Assembly: GCA_961205875.1 (NCBI GenBank)
Contig: OY540814.1
Coordinates: 24,372,151-24,436,150, forward strand
Length of the DNA: 64,000 bases
From: Sialis fuliginosa
Taxonomy: Eukaryota > Arthropoda > Insecta > Megaloptera > Sialidae
Reading direction: 5' to 3'
Under the pieces are notes generated by a model, which ran no database searches, was not told the origin of the DNA, and was given only the letters and a program-made list of their open reading frames with translations. Numbering within the stretch: position 1 is the first letter of the stretch; each line of letters opens with the position of its first letter. Below are positions 1-12,115 of this stretch, one piece after another. A program made the translations under genes and the position numbers.

Positions 1-2159
1 CAAAACCCGGTAATAAAAGAGAACATACGTGAGCATAATATACATAATAAACTATGATATAATAGCAATAATAGCAGCGCATTCTTACAGCGTTTACAAA
101 GACCTTTCACTACAATATAATACCTCTGTTGTTCTACCTGCTCGCTTCTACCTGTGCAAGCGCCCTGTAACACCGCCTGGGGATGCTTTACCCCACTATA
201 CCCCAACCCACCCGTCCCATCGATAATAAGGGTTGTTCTCAACACAGGTGCCAGAGGTACTGCATATTTGTTAACACGTTTTTTTTTAAATATATAATTT
301 ACTTTGTTATGCGGGTTTGAATTTTATTATAAAATTTTTAGACTTCCCCTCTACCCCATGCATTAAAATAACCTAACAGTTATTTTGTATTTACTTTAAT
401 AATAATAATATGACTTTTTCAATTTATATTACATATTTATTAATGGGGAAAGGTTTTTAATTTTTAAACATTATTATGTTTATTATATTTTCATTTATGA
501 ACGATTCAAAATAAATATTAGGCTTCCACGGTTGTAGAAATGTCGAGCAAATGCTTCAACAGACTACAGACTAAAAATTTTTAAGATTTCAGCTGTTGTA
601 TTAAAGCTAATATTTTTTATGTTTGTCTTGTATTGTACCTCAATAAATATTTGTATTTAAAATTAATACTCGCTATGTTTTGATGCCATACAATGATTAT
701 ATATATTATTTTTTTATATATTTTGTAAAATTTTGATCGACAATTATAATTACACATATATACTGTCTCGCAGTATATAGTGGTACCTCTATACTGTCGA
801 CAAAATAAAGAAGAACAGACATATTACCATTATGACAATTATTAATGGTATTGAAACAATGTAAAATACTATTTTTAATTAATTTTTTTAATACTGCATA
901 CAGGTCTGATAAAAAAATGCATTTTTTGTTTGTCCAGCGTAAAGAACAACGAAAATTGACTTAACAATAACAAAAAATCAGTCATAACATTTTAAGGACC
1001 ACTGTTATAATATTAAGGTTTTAAAAATAGACAAAAAGGAGAAATACTATATTTATTTACAATGGAAAATATTTTAAAGACCACTGGTGAAGTAAATTTC
1101 TTATTTTTCTAAAAAATACGACAAAATAGATTTAACATATTATGTATTATTTTAAATATAAAAGACATTTTGAAGACCGCTTGTACAGCAATATCTACAG
1201 GATTATTATTAGGATAGCTTAGTTCATTCTACCGTATCAATGTTAGCCAGTTTAAAGATTATTCAATCGTACTTAATAGGGATGAATTTTAAAACTAGAA
1301 AAATTTGCCGGTTAGTTTTGTACAAGAAACTTCTTTAGTTATCTGACCTAGGTATTGTATACCCACTGATTTTACCTACAGGTATGAAATTTTCAGTAAA
1401 ATATAGCCTTAAAAGAACCCAATATTTATTTTTAAATGCAACTCTTTAACAGTTTTAAATAATTTCTTATTATGGGAGCCAATAATTTATATAAATATTA
1501 AGTATCTAGTTTTAACACACTACAATTTCTCTAAAAATTAGTAGATAGAAATTTCGCTGGTAAGAATTTACTATTATATTTAAGGGTTAAGATATAGAGG
1601 ATTAAAATTAATTATAAATAGGATTATATAAACTATCTATTGGTGATTTATTCATTGTTCTACCATGGCATATGGCATATTTCGTTGCATTTGTACTCTC
1701 GAAGTATGAGAAAAATATAGTTCTATATCAAACCAAAACAGTTGTGTAGAATAAAAAGATCTAAAATAATTTAACTATATTTTTCAAAAATCCTAAATAA
1801 TAATTCCGTAGTCCACGCGAGTGAAGCCACGGGCAAATAACAGTGCTTCGGTTAACGGACATGGATTAGAAGCTGACTTGTGTATAGCTCATATTTTCAT
1901 TGTACAATTGAAGTAATTTTAATTACGTTTATTACAGTATAATATATTGTTCAAGTTATAGCTATTGCTGATATAAAATAACAAAATTTAATCAAATTTT
2001 ATTATGTGTTTTATAATAATAACGAACTAACATTAAATACTAAATCCGTCTTAATGACTGTATTGATTAGATTCTCGTTTTGCGACTGCAACAAACCGAA
2101 TAAAAATTTTAGACAAAGAACATGTAATTTGTATTTTATTGTAAACGTAAATTATGGTT

Positions 2160-2335
2160 ATAATAAAAAATATCATAAATGCTAAAGTCACTATGCAACC
2201 TTTTCACGGCTAAACCGTTGTACCGATCTTGATGGTATTTGGCAGGGAGATAACTTGCATCCTGAAGAAGGACATATTCTAGTTTGTATCCCGAAATAAA
2301 ATTAATTAAATAAAAAAATACAAATTCCACACAAA
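2160..2335 (+). repeat. dispersed insect repeat, copy 1 (CCGATCTTGATG type)
   Basis: TTTTCACGGCTAAACCG, CCGATCTTGATG..ATTTGGCAGG and AAATTCCAC blocks, shared with 11387-11512, 13823-14075 and, inverted, 58730-58868. Such blocks with 'ATACTAATATTATAAATG' ends are widespread in insect transposons; the class is not determined. Confidence 0.7.
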
Positions 2336-3959
2336 GAAGTTGCAGGTAACAGCTAGTATAGTATAAACAAATATTGACGCTGTAAGTCAAAATTTTATAA
2401 TTATAATATTTTTAAAACAATCATAAAATCGGAAACGATGCGAATTAAAAAAATATATATAATTTATGTCCCACTCATTTTTTCAGTTAGCTACAAATTA
2501 TTTTTTTTATAAAATTAGAAACACGTACACTCATACGTATAAGAAAGTCCCGTGGAACCTATTGCAGCTATTTTAATTACCATTTACACATGATATATTC
2601 AAAAGGTTAAACACACCGGTCGGTGTGTCTTTAACATAATTAATTAGGAAATAAAACTACTCGAATTAATCATAAAGGAAATCTCTCACAAGAGTACTAA
2701 AATATCACACAAAACATTATTAAAACATATTCACAAATATAGCCAGTGTCTAGTTAGCAGCGGTAGTGTGAGTGTGTGTGTATATGTGTAGGGTAAAGCC
2801 ATTCGCACGCAATAATGAGTAGAGGAGATCAGGGAAACTTTGATATAGCGTGTTCCGAAATTGTACATACTGCTAAAATTCAAAGAGCTACTATTGTTGT
2901 AAACTTCTAAACAAGGATGGATAATTATCAGAGAAGGGGGGGGGGGGTTATTTTTATTCAAATTATTCCAATTTGTCATTTTCTTGATAAGAAAGGTTTC
3001 TGTGGCTGTCTACAAAGATCCATTGACCGATTTGGATGCATTTTTTAAAAAATAACATCGACATTTTTCTTGAATTAAAAACTACACAGAAAAAAGACAA
3101 AATACAATCTTTGTTTTATACATATACACTAGGTTATCAGTACAAATTGAAATATTAACGGAATCTATTCTTTGTGACCAAAAAATAAGGTCGTCACAAA
3201 CTTGTCAATTAATATTTAAGCTATGCTCAATGCATTTTAAATTTAACGTGTATTTTAAATATCAATGTTCACGTTTTTCTGAAAATACTACTTTTCTCTC
3301 AATTTTTCCTGTATATTATGACTTTTTCTGATAGCTGGAAAATTTTTAAACAAGCTCTAGAGTGTTTTTTTAAAATTAATTCATAAACTCCGTCTATGCA
3401 AAAAATCGATTAAACATAAAAATTTTACAAAATTAACAAATTTTATAAAAATTAATAAATCAATATAAATTTGACTCTATCTCTTGGGTGTCTCCCCTAT
3501 TCTGCAACACACTGTACACACACACACACGCACATACAAACAAAACAATTTCAGTTTCCGTAATTCGTTTATAATTCGTGTATAACTATGTCTGATACCG
3601 CTTACATGCCTTAATGCTGTTTTTAACATAATTTTTTTTCAGCCCGGCCACAAATGAGAAGTAGATTATATTGTGAAAAATATATCAGTCGTATTTTTTA
3701 TACTTACGTTGGTAATATGTATAAGCCGTGCGTTTTTTTATAATTCCAGCCCCGCGGTTACTGAAATCATCAGTGCTTTGTATTAGGTACGTCTATTTTT
3801 AAATTTACAAGTTGTTGTTGATTTAAATGTAGATTTGATGGAAAGTAAACATGGCTAATTTGGAGGATCAAGTGACAACTGATGTTTAACAGTAAGTAGA
3901 CAGTATCTATCGAATCTAGGTCTTAAGACGAAACTTGTAACTGAAGTATCATCTAGAGT

Positions 3960-4275
3960 TGTGCAAAAGTACAAACAAACATACAAGAAATTACTTTCGT
4001 CAAAAAGTACCTACTAGGATTTTTTACAAAAATGTACTTAAGTACAAAAATAAGTAATTTCTGTAATTGTACTTAAATTTATGTAATTTCAATTACAATT
4101 ACATTTGTATATTTTTGAAATTGAAGAAGTACTTGTATAATATAAAAGTGTATACTTAACTTACATGAATACATTGATGTACTTTTAGTACAATTACATT
4201 TTAGTAAATGTATTTAAATACAAGTACAAAGTACTTTTTTAGAAAAAAATATTTAAACACAAGTGCAAATGCAGT
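3960..4275. repeat. AAGTAC-rich repeat, copy 1
   Basis: Dense TACTTAAGTAC/AAGTACAAGTA words and TAATTACAATTACA. Related copies at 13390-13515, 44876-45145 and 48120-48260. Confidence 0.65.
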
Positions 4276-4892
4276 AATCCCTTCATTTACGCGGTTAATT
4301 GGTTCCATGAAAACAACGCTTATTACATTGTGTTTTTTTAAATCTTTCAACCCAGTAAATAAAAATAAAGTGATTTTTTTATCAATTTTTCTTTAATTAA
4401 AAAAATTTTATATTATACGGCGAAAAAAAATGAGTAACTTTTTTTTGGTAATAAATTCATATAAATATGACAAAATTCGCCAATTTCTGGCACTTTTAGG
4501 TTAGGTTATCTTAAAAACCTAACTTGATAGAGCAATTCGGTTTCAGCCCGCTAAGAACATTCAGAATCTCCTATTCAGAAATGTAAGAAAAAAACTGATA
4601 ATTTGTACATAGTTGGAATTCTATTTCCGTTGAGATTAATTATTGTATTCTGATAGTGAGTTGTCACTAACACGTAGTGTTTTCGCGCTAAGGCCACTAT
4701 TAATTCTCTAACTCTATACCTGACTGTCTAGTCCACTGTCGAAGCCAGCCTGTTTTTTACAACATAACATCACGATTAAATTCATTTCATTTTTATTTCA
4801 CGTCTTTTTAAAACTGCAAAAATAATATCTACAAGTAATTTGGTCCTTATAAAATATTAAATTTAAATTAAATTACATTACAATTCAGCAAA

Positions 4893-5160
4893 TAACAACT
4901 GGCACCAATCTTGGCCGCTTTACGAGCGTTTTTTAGGTATTGATGGGCTTTTTTTGTAATTCTCATAAAATCATGTTACTAATAAAACAAGTACTTCTTT
5001 ATTAATTAAATCAATTTAATTACCAAAGTCCGTTATTTTCTTTATAATTTTTTTCTTCAGTAATTTTGACATCCATTGGCCGATTGTCATCAAATAAAGC
5101 TATTTTACAGTTAAGTGTCTATAAATTATGATTCAGTAATGGCAGTAATGAAATACACAT
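4893..5160 (+). repeat. dispersed repeat shared with eIF4G intron 1
   Basis: CTGGCACCAATCTTGGCC, ATTGATGGGCTTTTTTTGTA and GACACTTAACTG/CAGTAATGGCAGTAATG blocks recur inverted at 52835-53195, in the same order. Confidence 0.65.
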
Positions 5161-6488
5161 CAACAAATATTTCTAATTTAATGCATTTAATTAAACAAAT
5201 GTCCAACACTGGGTTATTATCTTAGACTGATGCTAGTGCTTTATATCAAAATATAAATTAAAAAAATGTCATGTCGAAAATTAACTATATTTTATTCAAA
5301 TTTATTTCACAGCATTTGTTTTAATGAATCTACAAAATAGTTATTCTAAAATATATATATATAGATAAAATATAATGTCTCCATATTTATATCAGTCAAG
5401 TTAAATTCAACCAAATAAATATAGTAGACAGTTATAGTTTCTTCGAAAAGTAAGTTCAAAATCAGTGTAAAATTATGTACCGGGTGAATAAAAAAAATGT
5501 CTAATGTTTGTCAACATAGTACTATGGTACTATTAATCATACAGATTTCGGAATAGTATTAAAATGTTTGGGATATAGCCTAGTTTTATGTATTAAAATT
5601 TTAATTTATTTTAATAAATCGTTTAGTAGTTACAACCATTTAGGTAAAATTATATCAAAAACAATAATTAAAAAAGTTATCATGTTTGGTGATACAGAAC
5701 AGTGCTTCTTAAACTTTTTGATGTCGCGGCACCCTGCAACTCAAATTGATAACCCACGGCCCCCCTATTTTTTTTTGTTGTGCTATCTAGCCGTAAAGGA
5801 AGTATTTAGGATTCTCGCTAACAGTTTAAAAATTTTGATTTAAAAAATACAGTTGTAAAAATATAATCATTTTAACATTTCAGCATTTTAATAAAATTTA
5901 ATATAATCATAGTTTAAGCAAGTATGTACATCAGTGGCGAGGCGTGAAATTTTTAATAAGGGAAGCATGGTCAATCCTCACCCTCCTATTAACAAAACAA
6001 AACTAGTTATGAAACACTTTAAGTTCAAGCTTTTACTTTTTTAAATAAATTCTTATATATTTATATCGTAACTAAATGATTCTACGTCTTATTCTCTTGT
6101 ATTTTAGTCGATATTTGTATGACGAGTTGAAGTTCACTGCAGGAAATATCACTAAAAAAATTCGAATTTTTGATTTAGTTAAAAGTATGTTTATTGTATA
6201 GAAAATGACGTGAAAAGTTGTTTGTTTCAAACCGCAGGTCTGTATCTCAAATCGTTCTCGAGATATAGCCTCTCAAAGTTTTAGTTTTTTCAAATTTTTG
6301 GAGAAAAAAGGCCATAACTTTTGAACGCGTGGTCGGAATTGATTTTAGTTGACGGATTTGAAATCAGCGTGTCAGAATCTATATAATGACATGTATAATA
6401 CCTTAAAACTCGAAAAAAAAAAATTCGCGAAAAATCGAAAAAATTCAAAGGGGTATACCTTAAAAAAATGTCGATTTTTGACCAAAAT

Positions 6489-6637
6489 TTTTTTGTCGGA
6501 TTTTAAAGTATTATACATGTCATTATATAGATTTTGACACGCTGATTTCAAATCCGTTAGCTAAAATCAATTCCGACCACGCGTTCAAAAGTTATGGCCT
6601 TTTTTCTCTAAAAATTTGAAAAAACTAAAATTTTGAG
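6489..6637 (+). repeat. direct duplication of the palindrome arm (first unit)
   Basis: TTTTTTGTCGGATTTTAAAG to TAAAATTTTGAGAG is repeated, apparently without change, at 6779-6928. Confidence 0.8.
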
Positions 6638-6766
6638 AGTACATTATGAAATTATTCTACTAATTAATATCCCAAATAAGTTTATATTTCATTTTAATAA
6701 CTAAAAACACCGCACCGACACTAATAAAAATACACAGAACAAATGCATACACTGGTAAAAATAATG
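6638..6766. repeat. 129-bp segment identical to 9475-9603
   Basis: From AGTACATTATGAAATTATTC to GGTAAAAATAATG, both copies read identically base for base. Here it separates two copies of the palindrome's right arm. Confidence 0.85.
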
Positions 6767-7445
6767 GTAATAATAAAATTTTTTGTCGGATTTTAAAGTA
6801 TTATACATGTCATTATATAGATTTTGACACGCTGATTTCAAATCCGTTAGCTAAAATCAATTCCGACCACGCGTTCAAAAGTTATGGCCTTTTTTCTCTA
6901 AAAATTTGAAAAAACTAAAATTTTGAGAGGCTATATCTCGAGAACGATTTTAGATACAGACCTGCGGTTTGAAACAAACAACTTTTCACGTCATTTTCTA
7001 TACAATAAACATACTTTTAACTAAATCAAAAATTCGAATTTTTTTAGTGATATTTCCTGCAGTGAACTTCAACTTGTCATACAAATATCGACTAAAATAC
7101 AAGAAAATAAACGTAGAAGTATTGTTGTTTTATAATTGTGAGTGTAAATTAATATTAAATGCTATTTTTGATTTTTGGTTAAAATGTTTGAGTTCTAACA
7201 ATATTTTTTAATTATTTATTAACTGAAAACACAGATTTGTATTAATTTACCCATAAAGTAAGGGAAGCCCTACTTCCCCTGCTTCCATGGACGTTTCGCC
7301 ACTGATGTACAATTCATAATATATATAGTATTTATCAATAATATATTTATTTGTTATATTTGCAGCTCTTCACGGCCTCCTTGTGGGAAGGCCACGGCTC
7401 CCTAGGGGACCGCGGCCCACTACTTTAAGAAGCACTGATATAGAA

Positions 7446-8930
7446 CTGTGAAACTATCATAGAATTCAAAAAGTGTTGTAATATAGCGTAGTTTTACATG
7501 TTCAAATTTTAATTCGTTTCGATGAGCCGTTTACAAGTTACAGTCCCTTATGTTAATTAGTAGTTTAACAATAATTATAATTTTTAGGACAATTAATATT
7601 ACATACTAGCATTATTCTTAATCCCCGAAAAGACATAAGTTCAAGCTTAGACCGTTCAAATGATACCTAACTTATCTACTTTAGGACACATCGTCAGATT
7701 ACAGAACAAATTACATTTAAATAGACAATATTTCGAATACCTTCGGTTTTCCTGCTTCACAAGAAAATAGACAAAAGTCCAGTTGATTGTTTTGGCATGT
7801 GAACGTCACCCAATGTGAATTTTTATTCGATATAATAATTAAGAAATACATTTTTCTTTACAACACAGGTGTCGATCTTTGAAGAAAATATTACGTTTCT
7901 CTATCTACTACCATTAACATGTTTTTTATGAAATAATTGCCCAATTAAAGAAATATTTTTGAAGCTACAGTAGAATTAGGAATAATCGTGTTCGATAGAA
8001 AAAAAACTTACTGTATACTACTTAGCTAAAGGTCGCTGTAGAAGTTTTTAATTGATATTTTAATATTTTTTCAAACGAAATTATATGTAAATAAAAAAAC
8101 TAATACTTCATTTTAATTTTGCGTTTGCTTTTTTATTTGATTTACACATTTTTATTTGTTTGAGGTATATTATATAAGTTAATACTTATACTAAAAATTT
8201 TCATTTTACCTACATGTAATACTTTTTTATAGTTTTGATATAAAAACTACGGAACCGATTTTCATGGAACTTTTACTTTTAAAATCCCAAGACCACATAG
8301 TAAAATATGAAAAGGGTACTCAATGGTGCAATAGATAATGTGATGTTGATTTAATTAAACCATCATAAATTCGGTTTCAGTTGGGTAGATATTCACTAAT
8401 TTTTAAATTTCGAAATATACGCTTAAGCCGCAGGGAATATCAAATTTTAAAATAAAATTTGTTATTACGAAAATTACAATTATTCTTAAATAATACATTT
8501 TAAACCCCGATACTACGAGCAAACAATTCTCGTTATAACCAAGCTCGACTGTACTGAAGTACATATTACGGCTTCTAACCTAACGGATTTCAAATTATGT
8601 CAAAATATAATTTAAACGATAATTACTAAAAAAAATATTCTTTTTTACGAGTTCACATTTTTTCAAGAAATTCAACATCCGGTTTTAGTTTTAATAAAAC
8701 AAATAAGTACTAAACAATTATATTAATTATAAAAAAATGTCAAAATTACATCTGCAGACTCATTTATTGCATAAATGTTAAGCTATTTTAAAAGCAATAA
8801 GATTTTTAAGAGCACAAGTATTTATTTTTTAAATGCAAGCATTTAGACTAATGAAGGACTGATTGATATGATAATAGATTCAATTAGATGGAACACCCGT
8901 TAAAAATAACTATTATGTGTATTTTATCTT
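7446..8930. other. gene-free AT-rich DNA
   Basis: No gene seen. Contains one 'AAAACTACGGAACCGATTTT' block (8235-8255), a motif recurring in several insect repeats in this window (15375, 55850, 60615). Confidence 0.55.
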
Positions 8931-8938
8931 ATTTAAAC

Positions 8939-9401
8939 CAGTGGTCTTCAAATACTATATCCTACAACCCAAAAGAAGCAACAGTAAAACATTATATTTA
9001 AGATCCAATATAAAATAATCTTAACGATCGTATTTGTAGATATATCTCATTAAGTACTGCATCGATTTGGATAAACTTTTCACCAACATGTTCCTCATAA
9101 TTTTCTGAGTAAGATAGAATATGTAACTTCACCCCATCCCCACTCCTACAATCCAAAATAAATATGAATAAAATATTGTTTTTAGTCCAATACAAAAAAA
9201 TCATATGTATCGTATTTTTGGATGTATCTCATAAAGTACTGCACCGATTTTGATAAAATTTCCACCAACATGTTTCTTGCGATCTCTCGAGTAAACTAGG
9301 ATAGTGACATCACGCTGTCACGGATAAGTAGTAAATAAAAATGTAAACGCACGACAGAGAAAAAAATTGGGTCCCGAAGAAAAAAAGTTTGTGGAACACT
9401 G
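8939..9401. mobile_element. hAT-type MITE with internal tandem duplication
   Basis: Ends CAGTGGTCTTCAAA and GTTTGTGGAACACTG. Flanks ATTTAAAC (8931-8938) and TTATAAAC (9402-9409) match at 6 of 8. Inside, about 115 bases starting TCCAATATAAAATAATC (9005) recur at 9188 (period about 183) with TCTCAT.AAGTACTGCA and ACCAACATGTT blocks. No transposase. Confidence 0.65.
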
Positions 9402-9474
9402 TTATAAACAAAACAAATAGAGAAATACCTGCACGTAAATGTGCCTTTGAAGCCCCACTAATCACTACTTCGCC

Positions 9475-9603
9475 AGTACATTATGAAATTATTCTACTAA
9501 TTAATATCCCAAATAAGTTTATATTTCATTTTAATAACTAAAAACACCGCACCGACACTAATAAAAATACACAGAACAAATGCATACACTGGTAAAAATA
9601 ATG
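9475..9603. repeat. 129-bp segment identical to 6638-6766
   Basis: Follows the phrase ACTACTTCGCCAGTACA, which resembles the right terminus of the nested hAT element, and forms part of a 70-codon minus-strand frame rich in hydrophobic residues. I do not recognise that frame as a gene. Confidence 0.85.
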
Positions 9604-10011
9604 CAGTCCAAGACTTGTTTAAAAAAATAAAATGGAATATAAAAAGAATTATAAAAAATATAACACACGTAACTGTGAAACGAAAAATCGAAATGAATTG
9701 AAATTTCAATATGTAAAACTAAATAAAACTATACATACAGTGCGTTCACGATGAAAGGAACAAATTCATTTAAAATTCAGGTAATTATTTTGTGGAAAAA
9801 CGCTCGGACCCGTCGATTAGTATTTTTAGTTGCGGATTTTTTGACATAAGAAAATTGTATACAGGGTGTCTCAAGAAAAACGTATGCAGTCCTCGTTGAT
9901 TTTTTTAAATGGAACACCCTATATATTATACCATTTTTGAATTGTGCGATAAATTCTGAACACTTTTTGTACAGCATATCATATCTCTAAAATCAGTGGT
10001 TTTCGGAATAA

Positions 10012-10294
10012 TGACGTTTGAAAATTGACATTTTGAAATACAGACAAGTCAAATAAAATGTTTAAATTGAAAAAATAAACCTTGAACATTTTTTTAAAAG
10101 ACAACAAAAACATCCTGGTATTACAAAAAAAAGAAAAAAAAAAAAGTTCAATGTTTTTTCTTTTTTCCATACCAGAATGTTTTTGTTGGCTTTTAAAAAT
10201 TGTTCAAGGTGTATTTTTTCAATTTAAACACTTTATTTGATTTTTATTTGACTTGTTTGTATTTCAAAATGTCAATTTTCAAACGTTTTTTCAT
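10012..10294. repeat. long imperfect inverted repeat (hairpin)
   Basis: Left arm CGTTTGAAAATTGACATTTT to AACATCCTGGTATTAC (10016-10125); right arm CCATACCAGAATGTTTTTGT to AAAATGTCAATTTTCAAACG (10168-10285). The arms are about 110-120 bases with few differences and an A-rich loop. Probably a foldback MITE. Confidence 0.8.
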
Positions 10295-10730
10295 CGTATA
10301 ATGAACATTTAAACAACATTCCGAAGTTTCTATGATTTAAAGTTGCATAGTTCTATGTCGCAAGACAGTAGGAAACAGTGTAATTACAGTATTCTAAGAA
10401 TACTAGAATAATTATGTTTGAGTGTTTAAATATTCGGTCGACTTACACCAGCGTGGGACACCGCTTTACAAAATGACATTATTATTACTTCTATAATATT
10501 ACTATTAAACTACATGTACACATTTATGTTTTAATTGCCCGATGTCGGCGAATTTCAATGGACTATAAATGTGTGGGGCTTCCGCGGTCTTGTTTATCAT
10601 GAATACTGCTCAGAAATCAAAACAACTAACTTCTGCATACGTGATTCTAGACGAGAGTACCTTAAATTCGGCCGAAACGAGATCGAGACATCTGAAATTT
10701 TAACAATTTTAAAAGAGTAAAAATAATTTA

Positions 10731-10955
10731 AAAAACTGATAAGTAAAAAATTACAAAAATTTGGATTTAGATTATGCTCAACCAATACTATAATGTTATA
10801 TAGGTAGCTTTTTGGTATCCCTCCCTTTTTGGAAAAATTCAACCTAAGCCCAAAATTCAAGCCCAAATTTAAAAAAACTGGTAAGCAGAAAATTCCAAAA
10901 ATTTGGATTTCGACTATGCTCGACTAATACTACTAGGTCGCTTTTTTGGCTCCGC
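10731..10955 (+). repeat. diverged direct duplication
   Basis: AAAAACTGATAAGTAAAAAA.. and AAAAACTGGTAAGCAGAAAA.. units about 142 bases apart share ATTTGGATTT, GACTATGCTC-type and GCTTTTTTGG blocks. Confidence 0.6.
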
Positions 10956-11040
10956 AATTTTTTTTTTGTGTAACTGTGTTATTAGTAAAAATTAACTATA
11001 TATTTTATATTAATCTTTAAAAATATATAAGATTTTTATT

Positions 11041-11140
11041 AAAAAAATCACCCGAGACTGAGAATATTACCAGTTCCAGTTTCGGCCTCGGTCACGTGTA
11101 TAAGACGAGAATTACCATCTCGTCTCGTGCGTGCAGTTTT
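11041..11140. repeat. GAGACGAG family repeat, copy 1
   Basis: TTTCGGCCTCGGTCACGTG, TAAGACGAG and CATCTCGTCTCGTGCG. Related stretches at 20865-20940, 21330-21420, 21725-21830 and 23155-23240. Confidence 0.55.
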
Positions 11141-11386
11141 TATCAATGACAGTTTTACCCACAAGAGTGTTATTTCAATTCAAGATTCTGCCACAAATTG
11201 ATGAAGCAAGTCAGACGAACGGTTATACTCTTGTATAAATTATTTCAAACTGCGCCATAAAACCTCTGCCATTAGAGAGCAATAAAAATGCCGGCGTAGC
11301 AGCAGCACCTCTGCACGGATACATGACGTACTATTACTATACACAAACTAACTTATAGCGTATTATATCCATACTAATATATTATA

Positions 11387-11512
11387 TTATAAATGCAAAA
11401 GTGTCTATGTCTGTTTAAACATTTCACGGCTCAACCGCTGAAATGATCTTGATGAAATTTGGCAGGAAGATAACTTGCAACCCGAGGAAGGGCATGATAT
11501 TAGAGTATTAAA
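11387..11512 (+). repeat. dispersed insect repeat, copy 2
   Basis: TATAAATGCAAAAGTGTCTATG, CACGGCTCAACCGCTGA and GATCTTGATGAAATTTGGCAGG-like blocks as in copies 1 and 3. Confidence 0.7.
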
Positions 11513-11519
11513 GTTGGAC

Positions 11520-12115
11520 ATTTTAGTTCATGACAGAGAGCGCTCCCTATATAGTTCAGTGGTCTTTAATGAACTAGTTCGTTCTTCTAGTTCTTTTAGT
11601 TCATAGAATTTTTTTCCGGACTATATGATGACAATTTCTTGATTTAGATATATTGGATTGTTAACATTGTTAATGCAATTTTGAATTCGTTATTAATTTA
11701 TAGACAAAATCGATATTTTTAAGTGTACATATTTGCAATATTTTTCTTTTTTTCATTTTCAATGATACATTATTTATTGTATAGTAATTTAAGCAATATA
11801 TTTTAATTTCATTAAAATCTGTGACATTCCTTTTTGTTGATTGTCATAAAATAATATAAAAATCACGTGCTTTTGACAGACGTATTGCATTCATATGAAC
11901 TAAAAAAAATATATCTTTGGTAAAAAAAATTCAAAATTGGTATATAAAGTATTGAAAACGTAAATTATTGAACATAAAAATCGTACAATCTCATTTTTAG
12001 AACAGTGTATCGGGAACTATTGAACTAAAAGAATGAAGCGCATACGAACTAGTTCCTCTAGTTCTCGTGTGGGAGCGCTCTTTTGAACTAGTTCGTTCGT
12101 GAACTTTGTATCCCA
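11520..12115. mobile_element. MITE-like element with GAACTAGTTC termini
   Basis: Both ends hold GAACTAGTTCGTTC, GAGCGCTCCC and TTCTTTTAGTTCA-type blocks in inverted orientation (11522-11610 and 12000-12110). The interior is AT-rich with no frame. Probably a non-autonomous DNA transposon. Confidence 0.6.

Larger units (their letters stand above)
1..5690. other. gene-free AT-rich DNA with scattered repeats
   Basis: No reading frame looks like a protein. Holds a dispersed repeat at 2160-2335, a 12-base G run at 2936-2947, a CA microsatellite near 3514-3537, an AAGTAC-rich repeat at 3960-4275, and a copy of a repeat shared with eIF4G intron 1 at 4893-5160. Confidence 0.6.
5932..7304. mobile_element. 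nested hAT-type element with giant palindrome (copy F1)
   Basis: Ends CAGTGGCGAGGCGTG and CGCCACTG; flanks ATGTACAT (5924-5931) and ATGTACAA (7305-7312) match at 7 of 8. Between them lies a long inverted repeat, arms about 6107-6455 and 6480-7095, the right arm interrupted by a duplication. Short identical reading frames on both strands are only a by-product of the palindrome. Confidence 0.75.
5700..7437. mobile_element. hAT-type non-autonomous element (outer)
   Basis: Begins CAGTGCTTCTTAAACTTTTT and ends TTTAAGAAGCACTG. It is flanked by 8-bp near-duplications ATACAGAA (5692-5699) and ATATAGAA (7438-7445), 7 of 8 identical, as made by hAT transposases. It has no transposase frame. Subterminal GCGGCACCC and GGCCGTGG-type blocks are near each end. 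A second hAT-type element is nested inside. Confidence 0.8.

Noticed and set aside
6349-6537. 62-codon frame repeated on both strands at 56445-56656
   Set aside because: The same peptide on both strands is a consequence of the palindrome in the hAT-type element, not a gene.
9497-9709. 70-codon hydrophobic minus-strand frame partly duplicated at 6.7 kb
   Set aside because: Hydrophobic composition is usual for T-rich frames. The duplication is explained by the 129-bp repeat, and no family is recognised.
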